This document shows positions 32,851 through 42,400 of a stretch of 64,000 nt of DNA, piece after piece. Source of the stretch: Amylostereum areolatum (Eukaryota; Basidiomycota; Agaricomycetes; Russulales; Stereaceae); assembly GCA_012932865.1 (NCBI GenBank), contig SAXG01000001.1:1167693-1231692 (forward strand). The letters are read 5' to 3'. The notes beneath the pieces are model-generated. The model saw only the letters and a list, made by a program, of their open reading frames with translations, was not told where the DNA came from and made no database searches. The translations under genes and the position numbers were made by a program. The first letter of the stretch is position 1. Each line of letters opens with the position of its first letter.

Positions 32851-34468
32851 ATAACACACCCTGTTCGGCAACATCCAGGTGGCAAACAGATACTTCGAGC
32901 CATTGCGTGGCCCGCACGGGTTTACCAACGGGTACCCCCTAAGCGAAGATGGCTGGTCGTGTGGGCCATGGCCGTCGCCTGTGCCTTTGTCTACGCCTTA
33001 GCGGCTGTGCTCATCAAGAGAGGCAGCCTGGACGAGAGCGATGTGCCGCAAGTCGCTGTTCAATGGGCGGACTTTGTTCGTCGAGCTGGACCTGTTGACG
33101 TTCACGTCCACAACCAACACCATCTCATTTTCGTGGTACATCGTTGAGGACTCGTGCAGCTATAACAATAACGAGGACGTCTCTCGCGTAGAACACAACT
33201 GCCCTGTCGTCAGCATCTACATTGACACGTAAGAACTTCTTCTCTTTCATTGTTTGATTATCTCCAACCGTGCCTTCTCCTGCATCGAAGGAATGCACTG
33301 GCTCCCACAGAAAGCTCAAACTCGAACAACGCACCTTCGAACAATACATCTTCGAACAACACACCTTCGAACAACGTATCTGACTCACCTATATTTCTAT
33401 GGAATGCGTCGGCGCCGTTGGCCACCGGCTATTTCGCCCAGCAGGCGACTTTCACCACCTCCTTAAACACTGGGCCGAGAGCTGACAGAGGTCGGCACGG
33501 TCCGATGTCCTACCCATGGGACCAGTTACGTTTACGTTCTCGACATTCCCTATCCTCAATCCTGACGAGAAGTGTCAGGTATCTAGCTGGAATATGGATC
33601 AACGGCTTGGAGGAAAACACAAACAGAACCCCTGTAGCAATCGACGTGGCTTGGACGGAGGGCGTTGTGTTGTAAGTTCGTTCAACGTGTAGTTTCGAGT
33701 TTCATCAGACCTGATTGAACCGTCCAGCGGTTACTCCACCGTCATCGTACCGCGCCACAAGCTTGACGCCATTGAGGGCGATGGATCCCAGCAGGGAGAG
33801 GTCGAATGGAGCAGGGAGGGCGGTACAGAGTTGGTCATCCTCATTTCACGCACATGGCAGGTAAAGGCCTTCGTCGTCCTGATCTTCGCGGCCATGTGTG
33901 AGTGTCGCTCTAATAGCCATCTCGTTAACATGCCTACTGATACTGGGTCAACGTGGCACAGGGGCTATCGATCTCCTTCTCTTGGCTATCGCGATCCGAG
34001 GCGTTTTCTTCAGATACCCTATGGAGGCGACGGTGCTGGTGATACCGGTGACTTCGCTCTTCGCATTCACGTCTCTGCGCTCCGCTATGCCAGGCGCACC
34101 CGCAGAATTCGGTAAGCAAAATGACATCGGCAACTCCGGCGTGCTACAGTTCGCCATCGACCTAACGACACATGCCCATCGTTCCAGGAGCTATCATAGA
34201 TTTCGCAGGAACGCTGCCTGCGCTAACATACCTCATCCTCATCGTACGTCTCACCTTATTCTCGGGTTCCTTGGTGCCGCCTGCCCGTGGGCTCATTTTC
34301 ACATCTCAGTCTGTCATATGCCTCGCCCAGTTTGTTCGCGGAGAGAAAGTCGAGACCAATGACCAGAGCAACACCGAGTTTAAGAGGCTGGGGACCCAGG
34401 ATCCGGAAGACCTCGAGCTCGAGGAGGTTACAATGATCGGAGGGTCGGAAACCGCCAAATTGCGTTGA
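32851..34468 (+). pseudogene. DUF4436-like membrane protein, copy B, apparently degenerating
   Basis: Tandem duplicate of the 29955-31622 gene, alignable along its whole length: VYQRVPPKRRWLVVWAMAV, TNTISFSWYIVEDSCS, FLWNASAPLATGYFAQ, YLAGIWINGLEENTN, STVIVPRHKL, FAFTSLRSAMPGAP, VIDFAGTLPALTYL-type segments. At the position of copy A's start codon this copy has ATA (32851), and no other in-frame ATG precedes the first helix. A one-base insertion (C at 33049) also breaks the frame between DVP and KSLFNGR. Downstream exons and splice sites are intact to the stop at 34468. It may be a recent pseudogene, or the insertion may be an assembly error. Translation from ATG 33041 would give a protein lacking the first membrane helix. 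A 4-unit SNN repeat is an insertion relative to copy A. Confidence 0.6.
33322..33381 (+). repeat. Four tandem 15-bp repeats in coding sequence
   Basis: Four head-to-tail units of the form TCGAACAAC-ACACCT code for SNNAP, SNNTS, SNNTP and SNNVS. Copy A has only a single related segment (ASNNIPEKS), so the array expanded after duplication. Asn/Ser-rich units in the extracytoplasmic part could add flexible length or N-glycosylation sites (NNT). Confidence 0.85.
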
Positions 34469-34919
34469 GCTGTGGAGGCAGGTCCAATCACGGCATTGGT
34501 TTGACCGGAAATTTTGTGTCGGCCTTGAGGTGAATGGGCGAGCGGGAGGTGATGCTGGCACACTACTTGGTTATGCAGAATTCGAATAGTATATGTGTAT
34601 TGCGATACACTGGACGCCGGCTGGATGAATAGAACCCGCCTCAGTTTCCCCCGTGATAGCTTGAATCCTCGGACTGCATGAGCATTGTGCATACTGGAAA
34701 CTCTTGGACTTCACACAAGTTCACAGTAACTTCAACAAGGCTGCAAACTTGGAAATCTCCAACGGCTTGTCACTAACCGTCACAAGCTAGTCACCCGGAT
34801 GTTAGGTGATAGGTGACAGTGACGAGATTTGACTGGCCGCGCGTCACGGTGCAGAACGCGACTCGCCACTTCATTCTCGTCTGCTTCCTCGGACACCACT
34901 CCTCACTTGACTGTCTATC
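34469..34919. other. Intergenic region
   Basis: Contains the 3' end of the DUF4436 copy B and the CCT6 promoter. The segment 34725-34815 repeats CACTAACCGTCACAAGC-like words. No coding content recognised. Confidence 0.45.
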
Positions 34920-37056
34920 ATGTCAAGTATCGAACTCATCAACCCCAAGGCGGAGAGTGTGCGACGGGCAGCCGCGCTCCAGGTACGTAACCCTCAGTTT
35001 CTCGTGTGCACGCCCATAGATCTCTGCGTTAGGTCAACACGAACGGAGCGATGGGCCTTGCGAACGTGGTCAAAGGAAATCTCGGTGCGTGCTTCTCGCA
35101 TGGCTACGGTATCTTGTATCTAAAGGTACGTTCAGGACCACGAGGAACTCTGAAGATGCTCGTGGATGGCTCTGGGCAGCTCAAAATGACCAAGGACGGC
35201 AAAGTGCTCTTGTCCGAGATGCAGATCCAAAACCCCACCGCGGCGATGATCGCACGGACGGCTGTGGCGCAGGACGACCAAGGTGGGAGACGGGACGACG
35301 TCGGTGGTGTTGCTCGTGGGTGAGTTGCTGAAGCAGGCGGATCGATACATCTCGGAGGGCGTGCATCCGTCTGTTATCGGGGAGGGATTCGACATCGCAA
35401 AAAAGGAGGCGCTCGCGGTGCGCGGTTTTTTTTTCATTCCTCGCTGTGCCGGAGTGTTGATGCGGTGTGCTGTTGCAGTTCCTGGACACCTTCAAGCAGC
35501 CCTCAAATTTGGACCGTGCTACGCTTGTCAATGTCGCATACACATCGCTCGCGACCAAGCTCAACTCGGCCCTCGCTCATCAGCTCTCGGAGGCCGTCGT
35601 TGACGCTGTCTTGGCGATCCGTCCCCCACCTCCACCCAAAGGTGTGTTCTTTCTCGTATCAAAACCTGGTGTCGCTAAAGATCGTTCGTGCGCCAGACGC
35701 GAAGGACCAATGGCGCGAGCCGATTGATCTACACATGATCGAGATCATGAAGATGCAGCATCGGACGGCGTCAGAGACGCAACTTGTACGCGGACTGGTG
35801 TTGGACCACGGCGCGCGGCATCCCGACATGCCCAAACGCGTCGAAAACGCGTTCATCCTGACGCTGAACGTCAGTCTGGAATACGAGAAGACGTAGGCGA
35901 TGTTCTGTACCATTCCATCTTCGGAGCGGAATATTTACGATGCCTTTCACAGGGAGGTCAACTCGGGCTTCTTCTACTCGTCCGCGGAACAGCGAGAAAA
36001 GCTCGTCGAGTCCGAGCGCAAGTTCACGGACGAGAAGGTGAAGAAGATTGTCGAATTGAAGAACTTGGTGTGCGACCAGGCGGTGGACTCGAAGGAAAAG
36101 CCGAAGAACTTCGTCGTCCTCAACCAGAAGGGCATCGACCCGCTCAGCCTCGACATTCTGGCGAAAAACGGCATCCTCGCCCTCCGTCGTGCCAAGCGAC
36201 GGAACATGGAGCGGTGGGTGTGCAAGGCCCCTTTCTTCGTATTCACGCTCATGTTTCCTTCGACGATGCAGGCTACAATTGGTTTGCGGCGGCATCGCGC
36301 AAAATTCGGTGGACGAGTTGACGCCCGAGGCGCTTGGTTGGGCCGGTCTCGTGTACTGAACAGACACTCGGGGAAGACAAGTACACGTTCGTGGATGAGG
36401 TGAAGAACCCGCGCAGCGTGACGCTGCTCATCAAGGGTCCGAACCAGCACACGACCACGCAAATCCAAGACGCGCTCCGGGACGGTATTCCGAGCGGTCA
36501 AGAACGCTCTGGAGGACTGGTGTGCTCATCCCTGGCGCTGGCGCGTTCGAGATCGCGGCGTCGGCCCACTTGATGAACGTGACGCGGAAAACTGCGAAAG
36601 GTCGGGCGAAGATGGGCGTGGCGGCGTATGCGGACGCGCTGCTCGTGATCCCCGAAGACGCTCGCGCAGAACGGCGGGTTCGACGTGCAAGACGCCATAG
36701 GAGCGCTGCAGGTGCGCATCTCCGTTCGCTCTGCTTTCTTCGAACACGAACGGTGTTGCTCACGCGATCTTCTGCGATCAGGACGAGTACGCGGACGGCA
36801 ACATCGTCGGACTGGACCTGCAGTCGGGTGAGCCGTTCGATCCGACGGTCGAGGGCATCTGGGACAACTACCGGGTCAAGCGCCAGATGCTTCATTCGTG
36901 GTGCGTCCTTCTCGTCTCGTTCTCGCGCGCGCGCTTCGGGTTGCTCAGACACGAGGGATGGCCTTTCATAGCTCGGTGATCGCGGTCAACCTTCTGCAGA
37001 CGGACGAGATCCTTCGTGCGGGCCGGAGTTCGCTTAAGGAGGGCGGTCAGCAGTAA
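34920..37056 (+). CDS. CCT6: CCT/TRiC chaperonin subunit zeta (frame broken by single-base insertions)
   Basis: Subunit of the eight-member cytosolic chaperonin that folds actin and tubulin. It starts [20 protein letters not shown]. It continues with [19 protein letters not shown], the ATPase motif [101 protein letters not shown], and the C-terminal [23 protein letters not shown]6 is essential in yeast. Five one-base insertions interrupt the frame: G at 35282/35283, T at 36357, C at 36490/36491, C at 36525 and G at 36654. Discounting each restores conserved family sequence (for example GLVY then [11 protein letters not shown]). An essential single-copy gene is unlikely to be decaying only by insertions, so I favour assembly error. 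Confidence 0.85.
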
Positions 37057-39350
37057 GCAGACCGACGGTAGGCGTGGGTGGGGCGAGGTGCGGGCGAGGC
37101 GCGGTTCCGAGCAAGGGGATGTAGACGCGCCGTGTACAGTGATCGAGGGTGCTTTCGAGGGGAGGAATAGAAAAAAGAGAAGTTTCACTGCACGATCGCG
37201 CGTGCGTTCTGGAAACGGGTGGGACGTCGATGAAGGAGGCGCGGCGTCGGTCAGTGGGCCTGCGGTTCGCATCGTGGCGGTTATCGGACGCGGAATCGCG
37301 GGGGGGGGGGGGGGTCGTGGCGAGAGCGAGCCGGAGGGCGGCAGAGCGGGGGCGAACGTTCGGTTGGACGCGTTGGACTTCCTTGCCAGGATTTAATCGA
37401 CTTTGTTTTCCGTGATCGTCGTGGAAGGGGGGCCGCGCGCCAGACGCCGTGGGGGGTTCTGCGTGGAGGCCTTGCTCTTTAGGCTTTAGCGCGGCGCACA
37501 GCCCAAGGGGGTCGTGGGTGGAAGCTGCGTTCGTCGACCCGGGGCACGGCTCCATCTTGCTGTGGCCACCGGCCCCAAGTACGTCCACGATCGCGCGTGC
37601 CGTCCTTGTCGTCGTCGTTTGACTGCCAAGTGGGGGGTGGGCCGGGGCTTATGCGCTCATGTCCGACGTAAGTACCCTGGCAGCCCGCGGTCCCCCCCCC
37701 CCTTTCCTCTCCGGAATGAAGGTCGCTTGAAGTAAGTGCTGTACCCGTAATATCAACGCGCGGGTTCGAAGACGCGGGTGAGTCGAAGACGCCCACACCG
37801 CGCTCGGTGCTGGCGTCGACGCGTCGAGGCTAGGACGGGACCAGCCGAGGGCACGATCTCGAGGGCATCTCGAACTGCTGACGGTGGACGTCTAACACGC
37901 TACACCCAGCTTTACAGAGCAGGAAGGTCGCGTATCGCCGCGTCGCGCGTTTCGTTTGCGCGTCCGCCGCCGCGGGTGGGCGCCGCACGGCGACAATGGG
38001 ACATGGAACGTTCGAGTCCAGCTCCGGGTCGCGATCGCGCGGGCGCGACGCGCGAGGAGCAGTCCTATGGACGAAACACGTCAAGCTGCGCTGCGCGCAC
38101 CCTGCCTAATGCCACTGGAGCTCGGCCGGGCGCGGGCTCTGACGTTCTTTTCAGCCAACCCCCTCCCCCCCCCCCCCCCAAGCCAGAAACGCGCACCTCC
38201 GAGAGCGGGGGCCGTGCATGAAATGACCCTCACAACGACGACGACGACGACGACGACGCTCCAATTCAACCAAGACCCCACCCGCCCCGCGCCAAATGTG
38301 CTCCACGAGACCAAACCTGACACCGTCCCGCCTCCGAGTCCGAGTCGATGGCCCCATCGACTTTTCCCCGATCGCCATCTCTCCTCGATCCGCTCTCAAG
38401 ACAAAGAGAAAAGAAAAACTAAGCCGTTCCCCGCTCCGGAGGACCCGTCGCTTGTCCCGTCTAGGCAGGCTTCCGTTCGCTCGTTGCTCCGACCCGTCCA
38501 GCTCCACCGTCGCCCTCTTCGTCCCTCGTCTCCACTCAGCTATGGAATCCCGCGCCTAGACGTTAGCGCGCTATGTACATAGCTCCCGACCGCGCGCGCG
38601 CGCGCACCAAACGCAAACGAACCAAAAGCAACGGACGGACGGGGCCTTCCCCGCCCACCAGTATACTAGTGCGCATCGGACGTTCTCCTGGCCTGGTAGA
38701 CCCGCGCGCGAACGGGTGGCCCGATCACGCCAACGTCCCCGACGTTATCTCGACCGATCGCGCTCGAGCTCAACGAAGAACGGTCGCGTGCGCGTGCCAT
38801 CGACCCCAGGAGTTTCAATCACCGCGAGCCTCGAGGGGAGGGGGGGGGTCACGCGACCGCGTCCTCCCCTCCCGCCTCCAATAATTGCCATCCATCGATA
38901 TCCTCCCTCATCCGTCCGAGGAAACACGTATCCGTCTCCCTGGCCCGCGCCCCACATGGAACGGTCTTTAGCGCGTCACCTTCGCCCCCGGACCCCGCAC
39001 GGTTCTGAGAATCTGTCGGAAGCTTTCCCGCACGTCCCTGCAGATCTGGGGTAGCGGGGGGAAGCAATAGCATTCGTTCACGATCGGGATGACGTCCCGT
39101 AGGTACGGATAGATGGATGAATGAATGGGATGGAGATGGATTCACGAGATACCCTCGCGGAGAAGCCGCTTCCGCCCCCTACCCTGTCTCTCTCCCCCCA
39201 CTTCTCAATACCGCCCGCCGAACCCTGCACCCCCACAACCGCCATGGCGTCGCATGACCGCGTCACGATCCCCCCGGGGGGGGATCCTCGAACACCGGGC
39301 AGCCCCACCCCCCGTCGACCTCCAGGGACGATCCTCCGGCGCGCGCTCGC
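37057..39350. other. 2.3-kb GC-rich noncoding region with homopolymer and simple repeats
   Basis: Between the converging CCT6 and Tlg2 genes. It contains a 15-G run (37300-37314), an 11-C run (37692-37702), a 15-C run (38165-38179), eight ACG units (38235-38258) and a CG dinucleotide tract (38591-38604). ORFs abound because of high GC, but all translate to Arg/Pro-rich sequence with no family resemblance and no conserved motif. I annotate no gene, though a poorly conserved one could hide here. Confidence 0.5.
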
Positions 39351-40885
39351 TCAAGGCTCGCGGTCACGGGGGCGTCCACCTCGCAAAGCGCAACATCGGC
39401 AGGCCTCGCGTCCGCGGAGGAGGGGCTCGGCACGTCCGAGGAGGGGGGCGGCGGGGAGGCGGCGTGGCGTCGGGGTTTGAAAGACGAGGACGAGGACGAG
39501 GCCGAAGATGATGAGCGACGAGGAGGAAGATGCATTTCCGCCGGCCGGTGTTTTTCTGGTACCTGTGAACGAGCGTGAGCGACGGGCGGAGAGGAGGAGA
39601 GGAGGAGAGGAAGGAGGGGGGTTCGCACCGGGTGGCGGTTTCGAGCTCCTTGACGGCCTCGCCCACGTGCGCGGCGGTCTGCTCGATGTTGTACTCGACG
39701 CTGTCGAGGAGGGTGCCCTGGTCGATGACGAGCGCGGAGAGGTCCTTGAAGAGCTCGGCGAGGGCGCCGATGGATTTGGCGATCTCGTTGAGTTCGCGGT
39801 CGCGGGCGCGGAGGTCGGCGTCGGGGAGGAGGTGCTGTTGCCGTTGCATGGACTGGATTGTGGGAGGGAGGACGGATCATGCGTGGGGTACGTAAATGTC
39901 GGATGGAGCGAGTTGTCGAGACGGGGATCAAAAGGCCAAACACAAAAGAAAAAGATTAGAATGGAAGGGAAGGGGAGGGGGTGGGACGTACGGCGGCGGC
40001 GACGTCTTCGTCGACGGCGGAGAGGGCTTCGGAGCCTTTGAGGGAGGTGACGCCGGAGGCGATGAGGAGGTCCTGGTTCTTGATCGCGTGGCCTTGGAGC
40101 TCTGGAAGGAGAGGGGGTCAGGAAGGGGCGCGGGTGCTCAAGTGAGGGAGACGGACTGTCCATGTAGACCCTCTGCTTCTTCCTGAAGGAGGCGCTGAGC
40201 TCCTGGACTTTGGCGGCGAGGGCGCGCTGGACGTTTTTAGCGGCGAGGGCGTGGTGAGCGCGGGCGGAGGAGGGGGGGAAGGACTGGGTGGGGTCGATGC
40301 GTTGTATGAGGGACTGGCATTGGCGAAAGTCCTGGGGGGCGGTTGGGGGATGCGGCGAGGACGGAGAGGAGGGTAAGGACGGACCTTGGTTATGTCGGAG
40401 GTGGCGAGTTCGATCTCGCGTTCTTCGGCGGAGCGGTCGGTGAAGCCGGGAAGGACGTGTTTCGCGTGAAGTTTGTCCAAGGCGGCAACTAGGGGGAGGA
40501 TAAGATGAGGCCAGAGGGAGCGAGAGGGGGGAGGGCGCACTCTTGGACTGGGTCGCGGCGAGAATGTCCTGGACTTGGTCGGCGTAGTCTACCCTGCGGG
40601 CGGTGAGGATGTGGAAGGGGGAGGGGTCGGGGGAGGGAGAAAGGCGAACCATTTGGGGGGAAGGTCGAGGTCGAGGGAGATGTGGGGGGTGGTGCCGCTT
40701 ATGAGACCGTCGTGCTCGTCGGTGTCGGGGTTGAAGACGTCGTAGGAGGCATGGGGGAGGGAACGGCGGGGCCGTGCGCTGGAGTCGCGGTAGGAGAAGA
40801 AGAGGAGGGTGCGGGAGCGGGTGGTGGGCTGGATGGAGAGGGAGGAGGAGGAGGAGGAGGAGGCGGCGGCGGCGTTGGGGAACAT
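39351..40885 (-). CDS. TLG2: Qa-SNARE, Tlg2/syntaxin-16 type
   Basis: t-SNARE for endosome-to-Golgi fusion. Start MFPNAAAASSSS leads to SIQPTTRSRTLLFFSYRDS, then SYDVFNPDTDEHDGLISG. The Habc region (DLDLPPKW, VDYADQVQDILAATQSK, AALDKLHAKHVLPGF, EREIELATSDITKDFRQCQ, VQELSASFRKKQRVYM) matches syntaxin-16. The SNARE helix is RDRELNEIAKSIGALAELFK, then DLSALVIDQGTLLDSVEYNI with the zero-layer Gln in DQGT. It ends YQKNTGRRKCIFLL and a membrane anchor LIIFGLVLVLVF. The anchor is reached only if one base (C at 39516) in the CTCGTCGCTC stretch is ignored, another likely insertion error. The exact C-terminus after the anchor is uncertain. Exons are separated by four or five short introns. Confidence 0.85.
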
Positions 40886-41233
40886 GGGGAGAAGGGGACC
40901 CTGGAGGCGAGGAGGGAGGGACAAAGGTGGAGCCGGGGATGTCGGAAGACCGGAGCGAGTGCCGGGGGGAGGGAGAGCTTGGCGAGGGACCGGGGAGGGA
41001 GGAGGAGGAGGAGCGGAGGGGACAAGCGGCAGCCGGTGGAGGGACGGAAGGCGGGTGGCGGGGGGCCGAGGAGCCGGGCGGGGGCTCGCGCGTTGTCTCA
41101 CGCAAAACGAATTGGCAACGACTCACGGCTATGGCGACGAGGACGAGGACGGGCACCTGCAGGCGTCCACGCCGGGGATCCGTCCGCGATAAACCTGATC
41201 GATCAACCGCGCTCGCTTTGAATCTGCGTTGGG

Positions 41234-41240
41234 TATAAAG
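41234..41240 (+). promoter_or_regulatory. TATA box of the Cys-rich protein gene
   Basis: TATAAAG at 41234-41240 sits 84 bp upstream of the ATG at 41318. It lies in the 430-bp divergent spacer from the Tlg2 start at 40885, which otherwise holds nothing I recognise. Confidence 0.55.
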
Positions 41241-41317
41241 ACCGGGGGAGGGTGCGGTGCATTTCTGCCCCCCATAACCCATTCCGCATCCGCTCTCCGC
41301 TTCCGCTCTCCCCCACG

Positions 41318-41815
41318 ATGTGCAACCTCGACACGTGCGTCCGCGCTCTCCCTGCCCGTTCCCCCGCTCACCGTGCTCTTCTCCCACAGCGAAGGCACCA
41401 AGCACGGCTGCGGCGTACGTCCTCCCCCAGGCACTTCACTCTTCTTCTCCCTCCTGACGTCACCCCGTCCCCGGATCAACAGCACTACGTGATCGTCCGT
41501 CCCCCTCCTTCTCTCTGCCTCCCGCTCCCCCTCTCACCCTCCTCGCCCCAGACAAAGAAACTGCGCGTTCACGATTGTCGCAACCGCTATTGCGCCTCCT
41601 CCTCCGCCCACCCCCGCAACTGCGACAACTGCACCTGCGACAAGGTCCCTTTCTCTTCTCTCCCTCTCCCGCCCCCCGCTCACCTCCCTCTGCCCCCCTC
41701 CCAGTTCCTCGGTCCCGACCTCACAGAGACCGTGACCGCGGTCACAGAAGAGTACTGCTCCGACTGCCACTACTGGTACAGGGGTCCCGGTCGCGCCCTC
41801 CGCGCCGCGCACTGA
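41318..41815 (+). CDS. Small cysteine-rich protein, agaricomycete family of unknown function
   Basis: Five exons give a protein of about 78 residues: MCNLDTEGTKHGCGHYTKKL, then RVHDCRNRYCASSSAHPRNC, DNCTCDK, FLGPDLTETVTAVTEEYCSD, CHYWYRGPGRALRAAH. The pattern MCN..T.GT...CGHY...DC...YC...H...C..C.C...EYC..C.YW is one I recall from uncharacterised agaricomycete proteins. The paired Cys/His spacing suggests zinc binding. There is no signal peptide, so it is probably intracellular. Exon 3 is only six nucleotides (41483-41488, CACTAC, encoding His-Tyr). It is needed to form CGHY and to keep phase. Function unknown. Confidence 0.75.
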   Translation: MCNLDTCVRALPARSPAHRALLPQRRHQARLRRTSSPRHFTLLLPPDVTPSPDQQHYVIVRPPPSLCLPLPLSPSSPQTKKLRVHDCRNRYCASSSAHPRNCDNCTCDKVPFSSLPLPPPAHLPLPPSQFLGPDLTETVTAVTEEYCSDCHYWYRGPGRALRAAH

Positions 41816-42400
41816 CCCCCGCCCCCCGCCCCCCATCCCTCACGACCCCCACGCGCCTACCCTACCCCTCCCTAATCTTTCCTTCTCCTTCTCTCTCCGC
41901 CCTCTACCGCATTGTTGTCGCATCCTTTGCTCTCTCGCACCCGCACCGTCCCGTCGTCGTCCATCTATTTATTCCCCTCTACGCCTACGCTCCCCCCTAT
42001 ACGTCCTTATTTATCTCGCACCTATTACCTTACCTCTCCTAGTACTCCCCCTCCCCCTCCTCCTCGGATCCCGCCCCTCGCGCCTGCGCCCGGCCGTCGC
42101 CATCCCTAATCGCCCGTCGCGTGTTTCGATCGGAGGAGGGGGGGCCAGGAGGCAGATCAGGGGATTGTGGAATTGGAAAGAAGAAATCAATGCAATCATG
42201 TGTTTTTACGTTGGACTGACCCCGCGGTCCGCTCCTCCGCTCCTCCATCCCTTGTTGGAGGGCCACCCTCACGATTGAGCATTGTTCTAATTATATGGGT
42301 GCCGTTCGGACGCTCGGCGAGCGCGCTTGACACCATCGCCTTGACCATCTCCTCCCCCTTTCTCCCGAGTCCGTCTCCCCTTTGTGCACCACCCTCCACG
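41816..42400. other. Intergenic region
   Basis: C/T-rich sequence with many CCCTC and CTCCC words, holding the 3' end of the Cys-rich gene and the metacaspase promoter and leader. No gene recognised. Confidence 0.5.

Noticed and set aside
39351..41405. 684-codon open frame on the minus strand
   Set aside because: It runs through introns of the Tlg2 gene and is Pro/Arg/Ser-rich. Only its last part, the membrane anchor, coincides with real coding sequence.
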